This document shows positions 19,677 through 27,998 of a DNA stretch of 64,000 nucleotides, in pieces; the stretch's first letter is position 1; each line of letters opens with the position of its first letter. A model generated the notes under the pieces. That model did not search any database, was not told where the DNA came from, and saw only the letters and a list, made by a program, of their open reading frames with translations. The position numbers and the translations under genes are program-made. This DNA comes from Subtercola boreus (GTDB lineage: Bacteria > Actinomycetota > Actinomycetes > Actinomycetales > Microbacteriaceae). Where the stretch lies: positions 124,001 to 188,000 of the forward strand of contig NZ_NBXD01000012.1 of the NCBI RefSeq assembly GCF_003399645.1, written 5' to 3'.

Positions 19677-22262
19677 TCAGTCGGCGTCGCGCGCCTGCGC
19701 CGCCAGCGCCCGCTCGACCCCGGCGAGGTTCTCGACGACGAGCCGCCGAAGCGCAGCAGGCTCCGGGTCGGTCGCCAGCCAGGCGACGGTCGCGTCGCGA
19801 AGCTCTGCCGAAGCGAGCCCCGACGGGTACAGCCCCGTGATGAGCGTGGCAGCGATCTGGTAGGAACGCGTCTCCCACAGCGTCTTGACGACCTCGAAGT
19901 ACTTGGCGATGTACGGCTGCAGCAGGTGATCGTCGGCCGCACGCTGGAAGCCCACCGTCGTCGCCCGCACGATGAGGTTCGACGCCGAGTCGGTGTCGAC
20001 GAGTGATGCCCACGCCGCGGCCTTGGCCTCCTCCGTCGGGATGGATGCCCGCGCGCTCGCGGCCGATTGGGCGCCCGTCGCAGTGTTGTCGGCGGCCAGC
20101 GCGGCGTCGATCTCCGGCGCACCCGCCTTGCCCGAAGCAACCAGCGAGGTGAGCAGGTCCCAGGTGAGGTCGGTGTCGATCGTCAGGCCTTCGAGCACGA
20201 TCGAGCCGTCGAGCAGTCCGGCGACATGGGCCAACGTCTCCTCGGTGCGCGCTGTCGCGGCGAAGAACCTGGCGAACTGGAACTGCTCGTCAGACCCGGG
20301 GGCGGCGTTCCGGGCCAGCGCCCAGAGCTCGTCGGCCACCGACGCCAGGGTCTGCGCCTGGAATTCGGGGGCCACATAGCTGTTCGCCGTCTGCACGAGC
20401 TGGTTGAGCGCGGTGCGCAGCGTCGTCGACTCGTCTTCGGTCGCCACGTTGCCCAGCACCAGCCGTACGAAGTCGCGCGGCTTCGTCTCGGCGTCGCGCG
20501 TCGCATCCCACACCGACCCCCAGACGATCGAGCGGGCGAGCCCGTCTTCGATGGCGGCCAGGTGCGCGATCGCGGTCGACAGCGATTGCTCGTCGAGTCG
20601 GATCTTCGTGTACGCGAGGTCGTCGTCGTTCAGCAGCACCAGGTCGGGGCGGGTGAGCCCGACGAGTTCTTCGACGGTCGTCGAGGTGCCCGCGACATCC
20701 AGTTCGACCCGGTGGTTACGGATCAGCGCACCCTCGTGCAGGTTGTAGAACCCGATTGCCAAGCGGTGGGGCCGGATGGTCGGGTACGCCTCGACCGCCG
20801 TCTGCTCGATGACGAACGAGCTGATCACGCCGTCGGAATCGGTCTCGATGACAGGACGCAGGGTGTTGACGCCGGCCGTCTCGAGCCAGGCCTCAGACCA
20901 CTCGGAGAGGTCGCGGCCGCTCGTGTGCTCGAGTTCGAGCAGCAGGTCGCCGAGCTCGGTATTGGAGTACTGGTGCTTCTTGAAGTAGTGGCTGACGCCG
21001 GCGAGGAACTGCTCCTGGCCGACCCACGCGACGAGCTGCTTGAGTACGGAGGCGCCCTTGGCGTAGGTGATGCCGTCGAAGTTCACCTGCACGTCGTCGA
21101 GATCGTTGATGCTCGCGAAGATCGGGTGGGTGGAGGGCAGCTGGTCCTGGCGGTAGGCCCAGCTCTTCTCGGTCGACGCGAAGGTCGCCCAGGCGCCATG
21201 CCACTCGGTTGCCTCGGCGGTGGCGAGGGTCGAGATGTATTCGGCGAACGACTCGTTCAGCCAGAGGTCGTTCCACCACTTCATGGTCACGAGGTCGCCG
21301 AACCACATGTGCGCGAGCTCGTGCAGGATGGTCACGACACGACGCTCCCGCTGGGCATCCGTCACCTTCGACCGAAAGACGTAGGCCTCGGTGAACGTCA
21401 CGGCGCCCGCGTTCTCCATTGCCCCGGCGTTGAACTCGGGCACGAAGAGCTGGTCGTACTTGGCGAACGGGTAGGGGTAGTCGAAGGCCTTCTCGTAGAA
21501 CTCGAAGCCCTGGCGGGTCTTCTCGAACACGTAGTCGGCGTCCATGTACTGCGAGAGCGAGGCCCGGGAGAACACACCGAGCGGGATGGTGCGACCATCG
21601 CTCGACGTCAGCTCGCTGCGCTCGACCACGTACGGGCCGGCCACGATCGCGGTGACGTAGGAGGAGAGGATCGGGGTCGGCTCGAAGCTCCATGTCGACG
21701 TACCCTCGCCCGACTCAACGGGGGTGGGCGTGGGGGAGTTCGACACGACCTGCCATCTCGACGGCGCGGTGACGGTGAAGGTGAACGTCGCCTTCAGATC
21801 GGGCTGCTCGAAGACTGCGAAGACGCGGCGGGAGTCGGGCACCTCGAACTGGCTGTAGAGGTAGACCTCACCGTCGACCGGGTCGACGAAGCGGTGCAGG
21901 CCCTCGCCCGTGTTCGTGTAGAGCGCGTCGCTCACGACGGTCAGCTCGTTCTCAGCCAGCAGGTCGTCGAGCTGGATGCGCACGCCGTCGCTGACCGCGG
22001 CGGGGTCGAGCGAGGAACCGTTCAACGTGACGCTGTGCACGGTCTTGGTGATGGCGTCGATGAACGTCGAGGCCCCCGCGGTGGCGGTGAAACGCACGGT
22101 GGTGGTGCTCAGGAACGTCTCGGGCCCGGTCGTCAGATCGAGGCTGATGTCGTAGCTCGAGGTCGTGATGAGCGAGGCGCGCTCGCGGGCCTCGTCGCGG
22201 GTGAGGTTTTCTCCAGGCAACTGATGGTCTCCGTACTGGTCGTGGGGCTGATGTTCCGCCAT
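19677..22262 (-). CDS. pepN: Aminopeptidase N (M1 family)
   Basis: An 861-aa cytosolic zinc aminopeptidase. The substrate N-terminus motif GAMENAG and the zinc motif HELAHMWFGD plus the third ligand Glu in NESFAEY are intact; the C-terminal ERAP1-like helical domain is full length. It removes N-terminal residues in peptide turnover. The start chosen is MAEHQPHDQYG (22262); an upstream in-frame start would add 12 unlike residues. Divergent from rpiB with about 80 bp between starts. Confidence 0.95.
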   Translation of the reverse strand: MAEHQPHDQYGDHQLPGENLTRDEARERASLITTSSYDISLDLTTGPETFLSTTTVRFTATAGASTFIDAITKTVHSVTLNGSSLDPAAVSDGVRIQLDDLLAENELTVVSDALYTNTGEGLHRFVDPVDGEVYLYSQFEVPDSRRVFAVFEQPDLKATFTFTVTAPSRWQVVSNSPTPTPVESGEGTSTWSFEPTPILSSYVTAIVAGPYVVERSELTSSDGRTIPLGVFSRASLSQYMDADYVFEKTRQGFEFYEKAFDYPYPFAKYDQLFVPEFNAGAMENAGAVTFTEAYVFRSKVTDAQRERRVVTILHELAHMWFGDLVTMKWWNDLWLNESFAEYISTLATAEATEWHGAWATFASTEKSWAYRQDQLPSTHPIFASINDLDDVQVNFDGITYAKGASVLKQLVAWVGQEQFLAGVSHYFKKHQYSNTELGDLLLELEHTSGRDLSEWSEAWLETAGVNTLRPVIETDSDGVISSFVIEQTAVEAYPTIRPHRLAIGFYNLHEGALIRNHRVELDVAGTSTTVEELVGLTRPDLVLLNDDDLAYTKIRLDEQSLSTAIAHLAAIEDGLARSIVWGSVWDATRDAETKPRDFVRLVLGNVATEDESTTLRTALNQLVQTANSYVAPEFQAQTLASVADELWALARNAAPGSDEQFQFARFFAATARTEETLAHVAGLLDGSIVLEGLTIDTDLTWDLLTSLVASGKAGAPEIDAALAADNTATGAQSAASARASIPTEEAKAAAWASLVDTDSASNLIVRATTVGFQRAADDHLLQPYIAKYFEVVKTLWETRSYQIAATLITGLYPSGLASAELRDATVAWLATDPEPAALRRLVVENLAGVERALAAQARDAD

Positions 22263-22342
22263 GGCGCCTCGTGGGCTCGGCGGGAATTCCACCAGCAAGC
22301 CTAGCCACTCCGGTGTCGGCGGCGACTTGTAAGCTCGTCGCT

Positions 22343-22939
22343 ATGCGAATCCACCTCGGCACCGACCACGCGGGGCTCGACTTCAGCCGGCAACTCTTCG
22401 ACCACCTGACGGCGGCGGGGCACGAGGTGATCGACCATGGTCCTGCGAATTACGACCCCATCGACGACTACCCCTCCTTCTGCATCAATGCGGCGCTGGG
22501 CGTGGTGCGCGACCAGCGTGCCGGGGTCGAGGCCCTCGGGATCGTCTTCGGCGGGTCGGGCAACGGCGAGCAGATCGCGGCCAACAAGGTGAACGGCGCC
22601 CGCGCCGCACTCGTCTGGAGCGAGGCGACCGCCCTGCTCGCCCGGCAGCACAACGACGCGAACCTCATCGCCATCGGCGCCCGCCAGCACACCGTCGACG
22701 AGGCCGTCGCGTTCATCGACACCTTCATCGCCGAGCCGTTCTCCTTCGAAGAACGCCATGCGCGCCGCATCGCGCAGCTCGCCGAGTACGAGGCGACCGG
22801 TGCGATCGCGGGCGTGTACGTGGGTGCAGACGTGGCCGATCGTGCCTCTGCCGGTACCGCCACGACGGGTGCGGACGTGGCCGATCGTGCCTCTGCCGGT
22901 GCCGCCACGACGGGTGCAGACGTGGCCGATCGTGCCTGA
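22343..22939 (+). CDS. rpiB: Ribose-5-phosphate isomerase B with repeat-extended C-terminus
   Basis: Interconverts ribose-5-phosphate and ribulose-5-phosphate in the pentose phosphate pathway. The core (residues 1-160) has MRIHLGTDHAG and GGSGNGEQIAANKV; the Glu of NGEQ is the catalytic base in actinobacterial RpiB where others use Cys. At 198 aa it is about 40 residues longer than usual. The excess is an exact 15-residue repeat (GADVADRASAGTATT and variants, 2.6 copies) encoded by 45-bp DNA repeats that run to the stop codon. The stop overlaps the nei start by 8 nt. Confidence 0.94.
   Translation: MRIHLGTDHAGLDFSRQLFDHLTAAGHEVIDHGPANYDPIDDYPSFCINAALGVVRDQRAGVEALGIVFGGSGNGEQIAANKVNGARAALVWSEATALLARQHNDANLIAIGARQHTVDEAVAFIDTFIAEPFSFEERHARRIAQLAEYEATGAIAGVYVGADVADRASAGTATTGADVADRASAGAATTGADVADRA
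22822..22937 (+). repeat. 45-bp tandem repeat across the rpiB/nei junction
   Basis: Copies begin at 22822, 22867 and 22912 (GGGTGC[A/G]GACGTGGCCGA...), 2.6 copies, with one or two substitutions each. The third, partial copy ends inside the nei start codons. Since 45 is a multiple of three, both reading frames stay open through all copies. Confidence 0.95.
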
Positions 22940-23870
22940 GGGCCACTCCGTCCACCGCATCGCGCTGCAGTTCGAACGCGACTTCGTCGGCCACACCGCC
23001 GCCGTCAGCTCACCGCAGGGCCGTTTCGCCGAGGGTGCCGCTGAGATCGACGGGCTCCGGATGCTCAGCTCCCGTGCCATCGGAAAGCAGATGTTCCTCG
23101 AATTAGAAAACGACAGATGGCTGCGCATCCACCTCGGGCTCTACGGCGCCTGGGAATTCTTCGGCACGGTCTCGTCCATCAACGAGGAGTCCGAGACGTA
23201 CGGCAGCATCGGCGCTCCCCGCCGCCGCCGGGCGGTTCGCATGGCCGAGAACGACACCGAAAAGCCGTCGGACTTCGACACGTTCCCGCCCGAACCTGTG
23301 GGCCAGGTGCGCGTTCGTCTGGTGACCGACGAGACTGTTGCCGACCTCCGCGGCCCGACTGCGTGCGAGGTGATCGACTCGGCCCAGGTCGCCCTGGCCA
23401 TCGAGAAGCTCGGCCCCGACCCCGCCGACGATTCGAGCAAGGCTGCCGAAGACCGGTTCGTCAAACGCATCCGCACCAAGCCCACACCGATCGGGCTGCT
23501 GCTGATGGACCAGTCCGTCGTCGCCGGCATCGGCAACGTCTACCGGGCCGAGCTGCTGTTCCGCGCGCGCCTCGACCCGCACACTCCCGGCAAGGCCATC
23601 TCGGTGCCACGGCTCCGAGCGCTCTGGCAGGACTGGGTCTACCTGCTCGACATCGGCATCCGCACGGGCATGATGCTCACCCGGGACGGCCTGTCGCCCG
23701 CCGAGCAGAAGAAGGCGGTACGCAGTCGAGCCGACCGGTACTGGGTCTACAAGCGCGAGGGCCTGCCCTGCCTCGTGTGCGGCACGAACATCCTGCTCGA
23801 GGAGATGGGTGCCCGAAAGCTCTACTGGTGCCCGAAAGACCAGAAGCTGCCGCGGAACGTGACACGGTGA
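22932..23870 (+). CDS. nei: Fpg/Nei family DNA glycosylase-AP lyase
   Basis: Excises oxidised bases. The protein must begin (M)PEGHSVHR so that Pro1 can form the Schiff base, with Glu2 next; this fixes the GTG at 22932 as start. The H2TH region is LLLMDQSVVAGIGNVYRAEL (residues about 192-211). The C-terminal zinc finger has CLVC and a third Cys in YWCPKD, but the expected fourth Cys is Asp. 312 aa, close to the Nei2-type length. Two upstream in-frame GTG codons, made by the 45-bp repeat, would bury the catalytic proline. The stop overlaps the next start. Confidence 0.92.
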   Translation: MPEGHSVHRIALQFERDFVGHTAAVSSPQGRFAEGAAEIDGLRMLSSRAIGKQMFLELENDRWLRIHLGLYGAWEFFGTVSSINEESETYGSIGAPRRRRAVRMAENDTEKPSDFDTFPPEPVGQVRVRLVTDETVADLRGPTACEVIDSAQVALAIEKLGPDPADDSSKAAEDRFVKRIRTKPTPIGLLLMDQSVVAGIGNVYRAELLFRARLDPHTPGKAISVPRLRALWQDWVYLLDIGIRTGMMLTRDGLSPAEQKKAVRSRADRYWVYKREGLPCLVCGTNILLEEMGARKLYWCPKDQKLPRNVTR

Positions 23871-24517
23871 GGCAGAATCCGGTCTTCGACGCGCCCGGTG
23901 ATGACGAGGCCGGCCGCGACGACGAGATTCGCCGTCTCATCCGCGAGAACCCGTGGGTGACCCTCGTCAGCAACACCTCCGCCGGGCTTGTGGCCTCGCA
24001 CTATCCGGTCGTTCTCGACGAGCACGCGCCGGGTGTCAGCATCCTGAGTCATGTCGGGCGACCGGATGATCGGCTGCACGAACTCGGCGAGCACGAGGTG
24101 CTCGTGGTGGTGCAGGGCCCGCACGGGTACATCTCGCCGGGCTGGTACGGGGCGAACCCGGAGGTGCCGACGTGGAACTTCGTCGTCGCCCACCTGCACG
24201 GCGTGCCCGAAATTCTGCCCGCGGCCGAGAACCTCGGTGTTCTGGCGTCGCTCGTCGACCATTTCGAAGACCGGATGCCCGAGCCCCGCCGCATGAACGG
24301 AACCCTCGAGAATGCAGAGTACGCAGCCCGCATCAGCGCGGGCACGGTCGGCTTTCGGCTCACCGCGACGCGCATCGACGCGAAGTTCAAGTTGAGCCAG
24401 AACCGCCCCGCAGAGACCGTCGACCGCATCCTGCACGAGCTCTCGGAGGGGGAGAACTACGCGAACCCCGCCTTGGCCGCCGAGATGCGCCGCGTGCACC
24501 CCCGGCCCACGCCATGA
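23867..24517 (+). CDS. PaiB-like FMN-binding negative transcriptional regulator
   Basis: A 216-aa split-barrel flavin-binding protein of the PaiB/FMN_bind_2 family: NPWVTLVSNTSAGLVASHYP, SILSHVGRPDDRLHEL, GPHGYISPGWYG and VPTWNFVVAHLHG are family signatures, and the C-terminal KFKLSQNR segment is kept. In Bacillus PaiB affects protease and sporulation genes, but the biochemical role in actinobacteria is unclear. The GTG start overlaps the nei stop (GTGA), so translation is coupled. Confidence 0.87.
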   Translation: MRQNPVFDAPGDDEAGRDDEIRRLIRENPWVTLVSNTSAGLVASHYPVVLDEHAPGVSILSHVGRPDDRLHELGEHEVLVVVQGPHGYISPGWYGANPEVPTWNFVVAHLHGVPEILPAAENLGVLASLVDHFEDRMPEPRRMNGTLENAEYAARISAGTVGFRLTATRIDAKFKLSQNRPAETVDRILHELSEGENYANPALAAEMRRVHPRPTP

Positions 24518-24617
24518 CCGGCGTCTCTCGTTCGTGGCTTACGAGGGGCCCCGAATCGTTGCACCCGGGCTCGTTCGGCACGATTTCGGCCTCCTCGCTC
24601 GCGATCGGGGTGTGTGC

Positions 24618-26192
24618 ATGACGGAAGACATCTTCCTGCAGGGTGGGCGGATGCCCGGGCACGAGGGCGCGTTCGATGTGCTCATGGCCGACGGGCGGAT
24701 CCACGCCATCGTGCCGAGCGGAATCGTGGCGCCGCCGGTGTCGTCGCGGGTGCTCGCGCTCGAGGGGCGCTTCCTCGTACCGGGGCTGTGGGACAACCAC
24801 GTGCACTTCACCCAGTGGGCTGCGCAGAGCCGGCGCCACGACTTCGCGGGGTCGACCGTGTCGGCGGAGGAAGTGCTCGCGCGCGTGGCCGCGATCACCG
24901 GCGCGGGGGAGCTGGCGTCCGTTTCGCCCGACATCGCCACCGGTGCGAGTGATGTGGCCACGCCGGTGCCCGTCGCCTCTGCGACTGCACCCGTCATCGG
25001 ATTCGGACTGCGCGATGCCCTCTGGGCGACCGCCCTCGACAGCCGCCGCCTCGATGCGGTCTCGGGCGGGGCCGGTCGGCAGGTCATCCTGATCAGCGGC
25101 GACCTGCACAGTTGCTGGTTGAACTCGGCGGCCCTGAATCGTTTCGGCCTGCCCGAACACCCCACCGGTTACCTCCAGGAAGAGGAGTGCTTCAGGGTCA
25201 CGGGCCTGATGAACGACCTCTCCGACGACGAGGGTGACGAGCTCGCCGCCGAGGCCGCCCGGGCCGCTGCCGCGCGTGGCGTCGTCGGAATAGTCGATCT
25301 CGAGATGACCGACAACCTCGCTGCGTGGCGACGTCGCATCGTCGGCGGCCAGCGCGACCTGCGCGTCGCCTTCGGCATCTACACGGCCCAGCTCGACGCC
25401 TCGATCGAAGCGAAACTGCATACCGGCGACATCATCCCCGGCACCGGCGGCCTGCTCACCGTCGGCCCCTTCAAAGTCATCACCGACGGTTCTCTGAACA
25501 CGCGAACGGCCTACTGCTTCGACGAATATGCCGGGCTCGAAGGTCAGGAGCACTCGCACGGGCTGCTGACGGTGGCTCCGGATGATCTGCAGCGCCTGCT
25601 CGAGCGGGCGAGTGCGGCGGGGCTGATACCCGCGGTGCATGCGATCGGCGACCATGCCAACTCCCTGGCTCTCGACATCTTCGAGGCGCTCGGATCGCGC
25701 GGGCGCATCGAGCACGCCCAACTCGTCGCGGAATCCGACTTCGCCCGCTTCGCGGCGGCGGGCGTCACGGCCAGCGTGCAGCCCGAGCACGCGATGGACG
25801 ACCGCGAGGTCGCCGACCGGTACTGGGCGGGCCGCACCGACCGCGCTTTCGCGCTGGCGAGTCTCCGGGCGGCCGGTGCCAGCCTGCTGCTCGGCTCCGA
25901 TGCGCCGGTGGCGCCGCTCGACCCGTGGGTGACCATGGCGGCGGCGATCGGTCGCGCCCGCGACGAGCGAACCCCCTGGCATCCGGAGCAGCGCATCCCG
26001 GCGGCCGACGCTCTCGCGGCGTCGACCAACGGCTCCGCCCTCATCGGGGTGGGCACTCCCGCCGACATCGTGGTCACCGACCTCGACCCGCTCGACACGT
26101 CGCCCGAGCTTCTCCGCACCATGCCCGTCTCGGCGACCTTCCTCGCGGGCCGCCCGACGTACCTCGCCCCCTGGGCCAGCATGCTCGCCTGA
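24618..26192 (+). CDS. Amidohydrolase family protein (YtcJ-like)
   Basis: A 524-aa metal-dependent hydrolase with the amidohydrolase-3 layout: small N-terminal beta domain, metal motif DNHVHF (His-x-His), VITDGSLNTRTAYCFD, VHAIGDHAN and LLLGSDAPVAPLDP with the final metal-binding Asp. The substrate is unknown; YtcJ-like enzymes act on amide or carbamoyl bonds of small molecules. The start at ATG 24618 gives the family-like MTEDIFLQGG; an in-frame GTG at 24534 would add 28 non-conserved residues. Last gene of the rpiB-nei-paiB run. Confidence 0.85.
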   Translation: MTEDIFLQGGRMPGHEGAFDVLMADGRIHAIVPSGIVAPPVSSRVLALEGRFLVPGLWDNHVHFTQWAAQSRRHDFAGSTVSAEEVLARVAAITGAGELASVSPDIATGASDVATPVPVASATAPVIGFGLRDALWATALDSRRLDAVSGGAGRQVILISGDLHSCWLNSAALNRFGLPEHPTGYLQEEECFRVTGLMNDLSDDEGDELAAEAARAAAARGVVGIVDLEMTDNLAAWRRRIVGGQRDLRVAFGIYTAQLDASIEAKLHTGDIIPGTGGLLTVGPFKVITDGSLNTRTAYCFDEYAGLEGQEHSHGLLTVAPDDLQRLLERASAAGLIPAVHAIGDHANSLALDIFEALGSRGRIEHAQLVAESDFARFAAAGVTASVQPEHAMDDREVADRYWAGRTDRAFALASLRAAGASLLLGSDAPVAPLDPWVTMAAAIGRARDERTPWHPEQRIPAADALAASTNGSALIGVGTPADIVVTDLDPLDTSPELLRTMPVSATFLAGRPTYLAPWASMLA

Positions 26193-26210
26193 CCGGCGAG
26201 ATCGCCTGAC

Positions 26211-26240
26211 CGGGGCGCGCTCGCCCGACCGCGCCCCGGC
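26211..26240. terminator. GC-rich hairpin between convergent genes
   Basis: CCGGGGCGCG and CGCGCCCCGG, a perfect 10-bp inverted repeat with a 10-nt loop, lies between the stop codons of the amidohydrolase and the membrane protein on the other strand. Without a T-run it could act in either direction as a weak terminator. Confidence 0.5.
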
Positions 26241-26261
26241 CGGATCTTCGTCCCGACAGCG

Positions 26262-27020
26262 CTACTGCGGTTTACCGCTGCAGAACACCGACCGGTGCGC
26301 ACCGCTCGATTCGTCGTGCGCCACGACCACCCCGTCGACCGTTATCGTGCAGGCGAGCGCCGAATCGTCGTCGACCGGCAGCCCCGAGGCGATGAGAGTG
26401 AACAGTCCCGGGTTCTTCGCGTTCACGGTGAGCTGCACCGGGTGATCCCACGGGAGCTGGTGCACGCTCGCCGGTACCGTTTCGCCGCTCGGCAGGGGAG
26501 AGGCAGCCCCGATACTCGCTCCGCCGTCGCCCGTCAGCGAATACACGACGGTCGCCTGTCGGGTCGTACCGACACCCGGACCGTTCTGGTACGTGCCATC
26601 CGGCCCCGCGAAAGAACTGTGAGTCACCGCCGGGTAGACGTAGAGGTAGAGCAGACCCGCCAGCGCAGCGAGCGAGAGAAAGCTCAGAATGCGCCGGGCC
26701 GACGGCACCAGCGGAAGTGAGTCGGGAAAGAACCGCAGCGCGGCGCTGAGCACGCCGAACAGCAGGAACCCGAAGATGAGCCCGATGAAGGCGAGGTCGA
26801 GCCCGGGGCCGAGGAGCACGGCGACAGCCACTGCTGTGCCGAGGAGAACCGCACCGAGCACCACCACGACGACGACGACGACCACGCGCCGCGTCGAGCG
26901 CCTCCGCCCCGGCGAAAGGGCAACACGAGCATCCGGAGCGGCCACGGGCGTCGCCGACGCTGCGTCGCGCTCAGGCGGGTCACCGGGCGACGGTCGGCGG
27001 GGCTCGGGAATCATGATCAC
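26262..27020 (-). CDS. Membrane protein with MmpS-like extracellular domain
   Basis: A 252-aa protein: basic, disordered N-terminus (about 45 residues), a striking run of Val at the start of the first membrane helix, then two more hydrophobic helices to residue about 130, and an extracellular C-terminal domain. The domain has the MmpS-type pattern of alternating strands with two cysteines (ALACTITVDG and SVFCSG) that probably form a disulphide. Function unknown; MmpS proteins assist MmpL exporters, but no mmpL is nearby. Confidence 0.68.
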   Translation of the reverse strand: MIMIPEPRRPSPGDPPERDAASATPVAAPDARVALSPGRRRSTRRVVVVVVVVVLGAVLLGTAVAVAVLLGPGLDLAFIGLIFGFLLFGVLSAALRFFPDSLPLVPSARRILSFLSLAALAGLLYLYVYPAVTHSSFAGPDGTYQNGPGVGTTRQATVVYSLTGDGGASIGAASPLPSGETVPASVHQLPWDHPVQLTVNAKNPGLFTLIASGLPVDDDSALACTITVDGVVVAHDESSGAHRSVFCSGKPQ

Positions 27021-27062
27021 AAGTGAGAGAATATCACTTAACCTTCACCGGTGTGAAACGAC

Positions 27063-27087
27063 GAAGGGGCCCCAGAGGGACCCCTTC
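27063..27087 (-). terminator. Terminator-like hairpin after dps
   Basis: An 11-bp stem (GAAGGGGTCCC/GGGGCCCCTTC on the minus strand, one G-T pair) with a 3-nt loop follows the dps stop. The distal sequence has only a short T3 run. Confidence 0.6.
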
Positions 27088-27111
27088 GGTGGAACGTGTG
27101 GAACGGTGTCC

Positions 27112-27600
27112 CTAGACCGTCGCGATGTGCGCGAAGAGGAACCAGCGGTCCTTCTCGAGGCCGCGCGCGATCTCGATGGCGACATCCTGGCTCGCGGCGT
27201 CGATAGGGCCGAGCTCCTTGATCGCCTTGTTCACGCTCACCATGAGGGCGTCGATCGAGGAGACGAGGGCGGCGACGAACACGTCGGCGGGCTGGAACCC
27301 GGCGGGCAGCTCGGGCAGCGTGGTCTTCGCGGCGACGGTCTGGATGCGGGCGTCGAGGGGGAGGCCGAGCGCGACGACCCGCTCGGCGGCGGTGTCGGAG
27401 TACTCCTCGGCACGCTCCACGATCTCGTCGATCAGCTCGTGGACGGCGATGAAGTTGGCCCCGCGCACGTGCCAGTGGGCCTGCTTGCCGTTGATGACGA
27501 GGGCCTGCGAATCGATCACGACCTGGCCGAGGAACTGCGCGGCAGCGGCCGCGACATCCGGATTCGAGGAGCTCTTGATGGTGGTGACAACGTCGCTCAT
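27112..27600 (-). CDS. dps: Dps family ferritin-like DNA-protection protein
   Basis: A 162-aa Dps monomer that should form a dodecamer, oxidise Fe(II) with peroxide and protect DNA in starvation. The intersubunit ferroxidase ligands are visible: QAHWHVRG (His), then HELIDEIVERAEEYSDTAAER with the Asp and Glu. The N-terminal tail before the four-helix bundle is short with few basic residues, so DNA binding may be weak. The start ATG 27600 follows GGGAGA; an upstream TTG/GTG extension lacks conserved content. Confidence 0.93.
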   Translation of the reverse strand: MSDVVTTIKSSSNPDVAAAAAQFLGQVVIDSQALVINGKQAHWHVRGANFIAVHELIDEIVERAEEYSDTAAERVVALGLPLDARIQTVAAKTTLPELPAGFQPADVFVAALVSSIDALMVSVNKAIKELGPIDAASQDVAIEIARGLEKDRWFLFAHIATV

Positions 27601-27716
27601 GACGTCTCCCTTCAGGAAGTTCGGCCCATGTGGCGGGCTCGTACACGTCACGTTACTCAGCCTGAACCGGCCCGCAAGCAAGCTGAGGCTGGGCTAACGA
27701 AGGGAAGGATTACCTC

Positions 27717-27790
27717 TGGAGGGGATGACCAGGATCGAACTGGCGTCATCAGTTTGGAAGACTGAGGCTCTACCATTGAGCTACATCCCC
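27717..27790 (-). tRNA. tRNA-Gly (anticodon TCC)
   Basis: Acceptor GGGGATG/CATCCCC, D-arm TAGCTCAATGGTAGAGC, anticodon stem TCAGT/ACTGA around CTTCCAA (anticodon TCC), T-arm GCCAGTTCGATCCTGGT. The CCA end is encoded. Confidence 0.95.
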
Positions 27791-27871
27791 GTGTGCCCAG
27801 AAGGCACGGGGAACAGCGTAGTACAGGTTCGGTACATCTATGGGTGCACTAGACTTGCCGAGGTTATTTCC

Positions 27872-27945
27872 CGGGGCGTAGCTCAGCTTGGTAGAGCGCT
27901 CGGTTTGGGACCGAGAGGTCGCAGGTTCGAATCCTGTCGCCCCGA
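27872..27945 (+). tRNA. tRNA-Pro (anticodon TGG)
   Basis: Acceptor CGGGGCG/CGCCCCG, D-arm TAGCTCAGCTTGGTAGAGC, anticodon stem CTCGG/CCGAG around TTTGGGA (anticodon TGG), T-arm GCAGGTTCGAATCCTGT. CCA is not encoded. It lies about 50 nt upstream of tig on the same strand. Confidence 0.95.
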
Positions 27946-27998
27946 CAAGACCGATCTACAGCCAGCTCACCAGTTTCAATCCTCAGGAGATTTTTCAC

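Noticed and set aside
22822-22937. Direct repeats considered as a CRISPR-like array
   Set aside because: Repeats are contiguous without unique spacers and keep two overlapping reading frames open.
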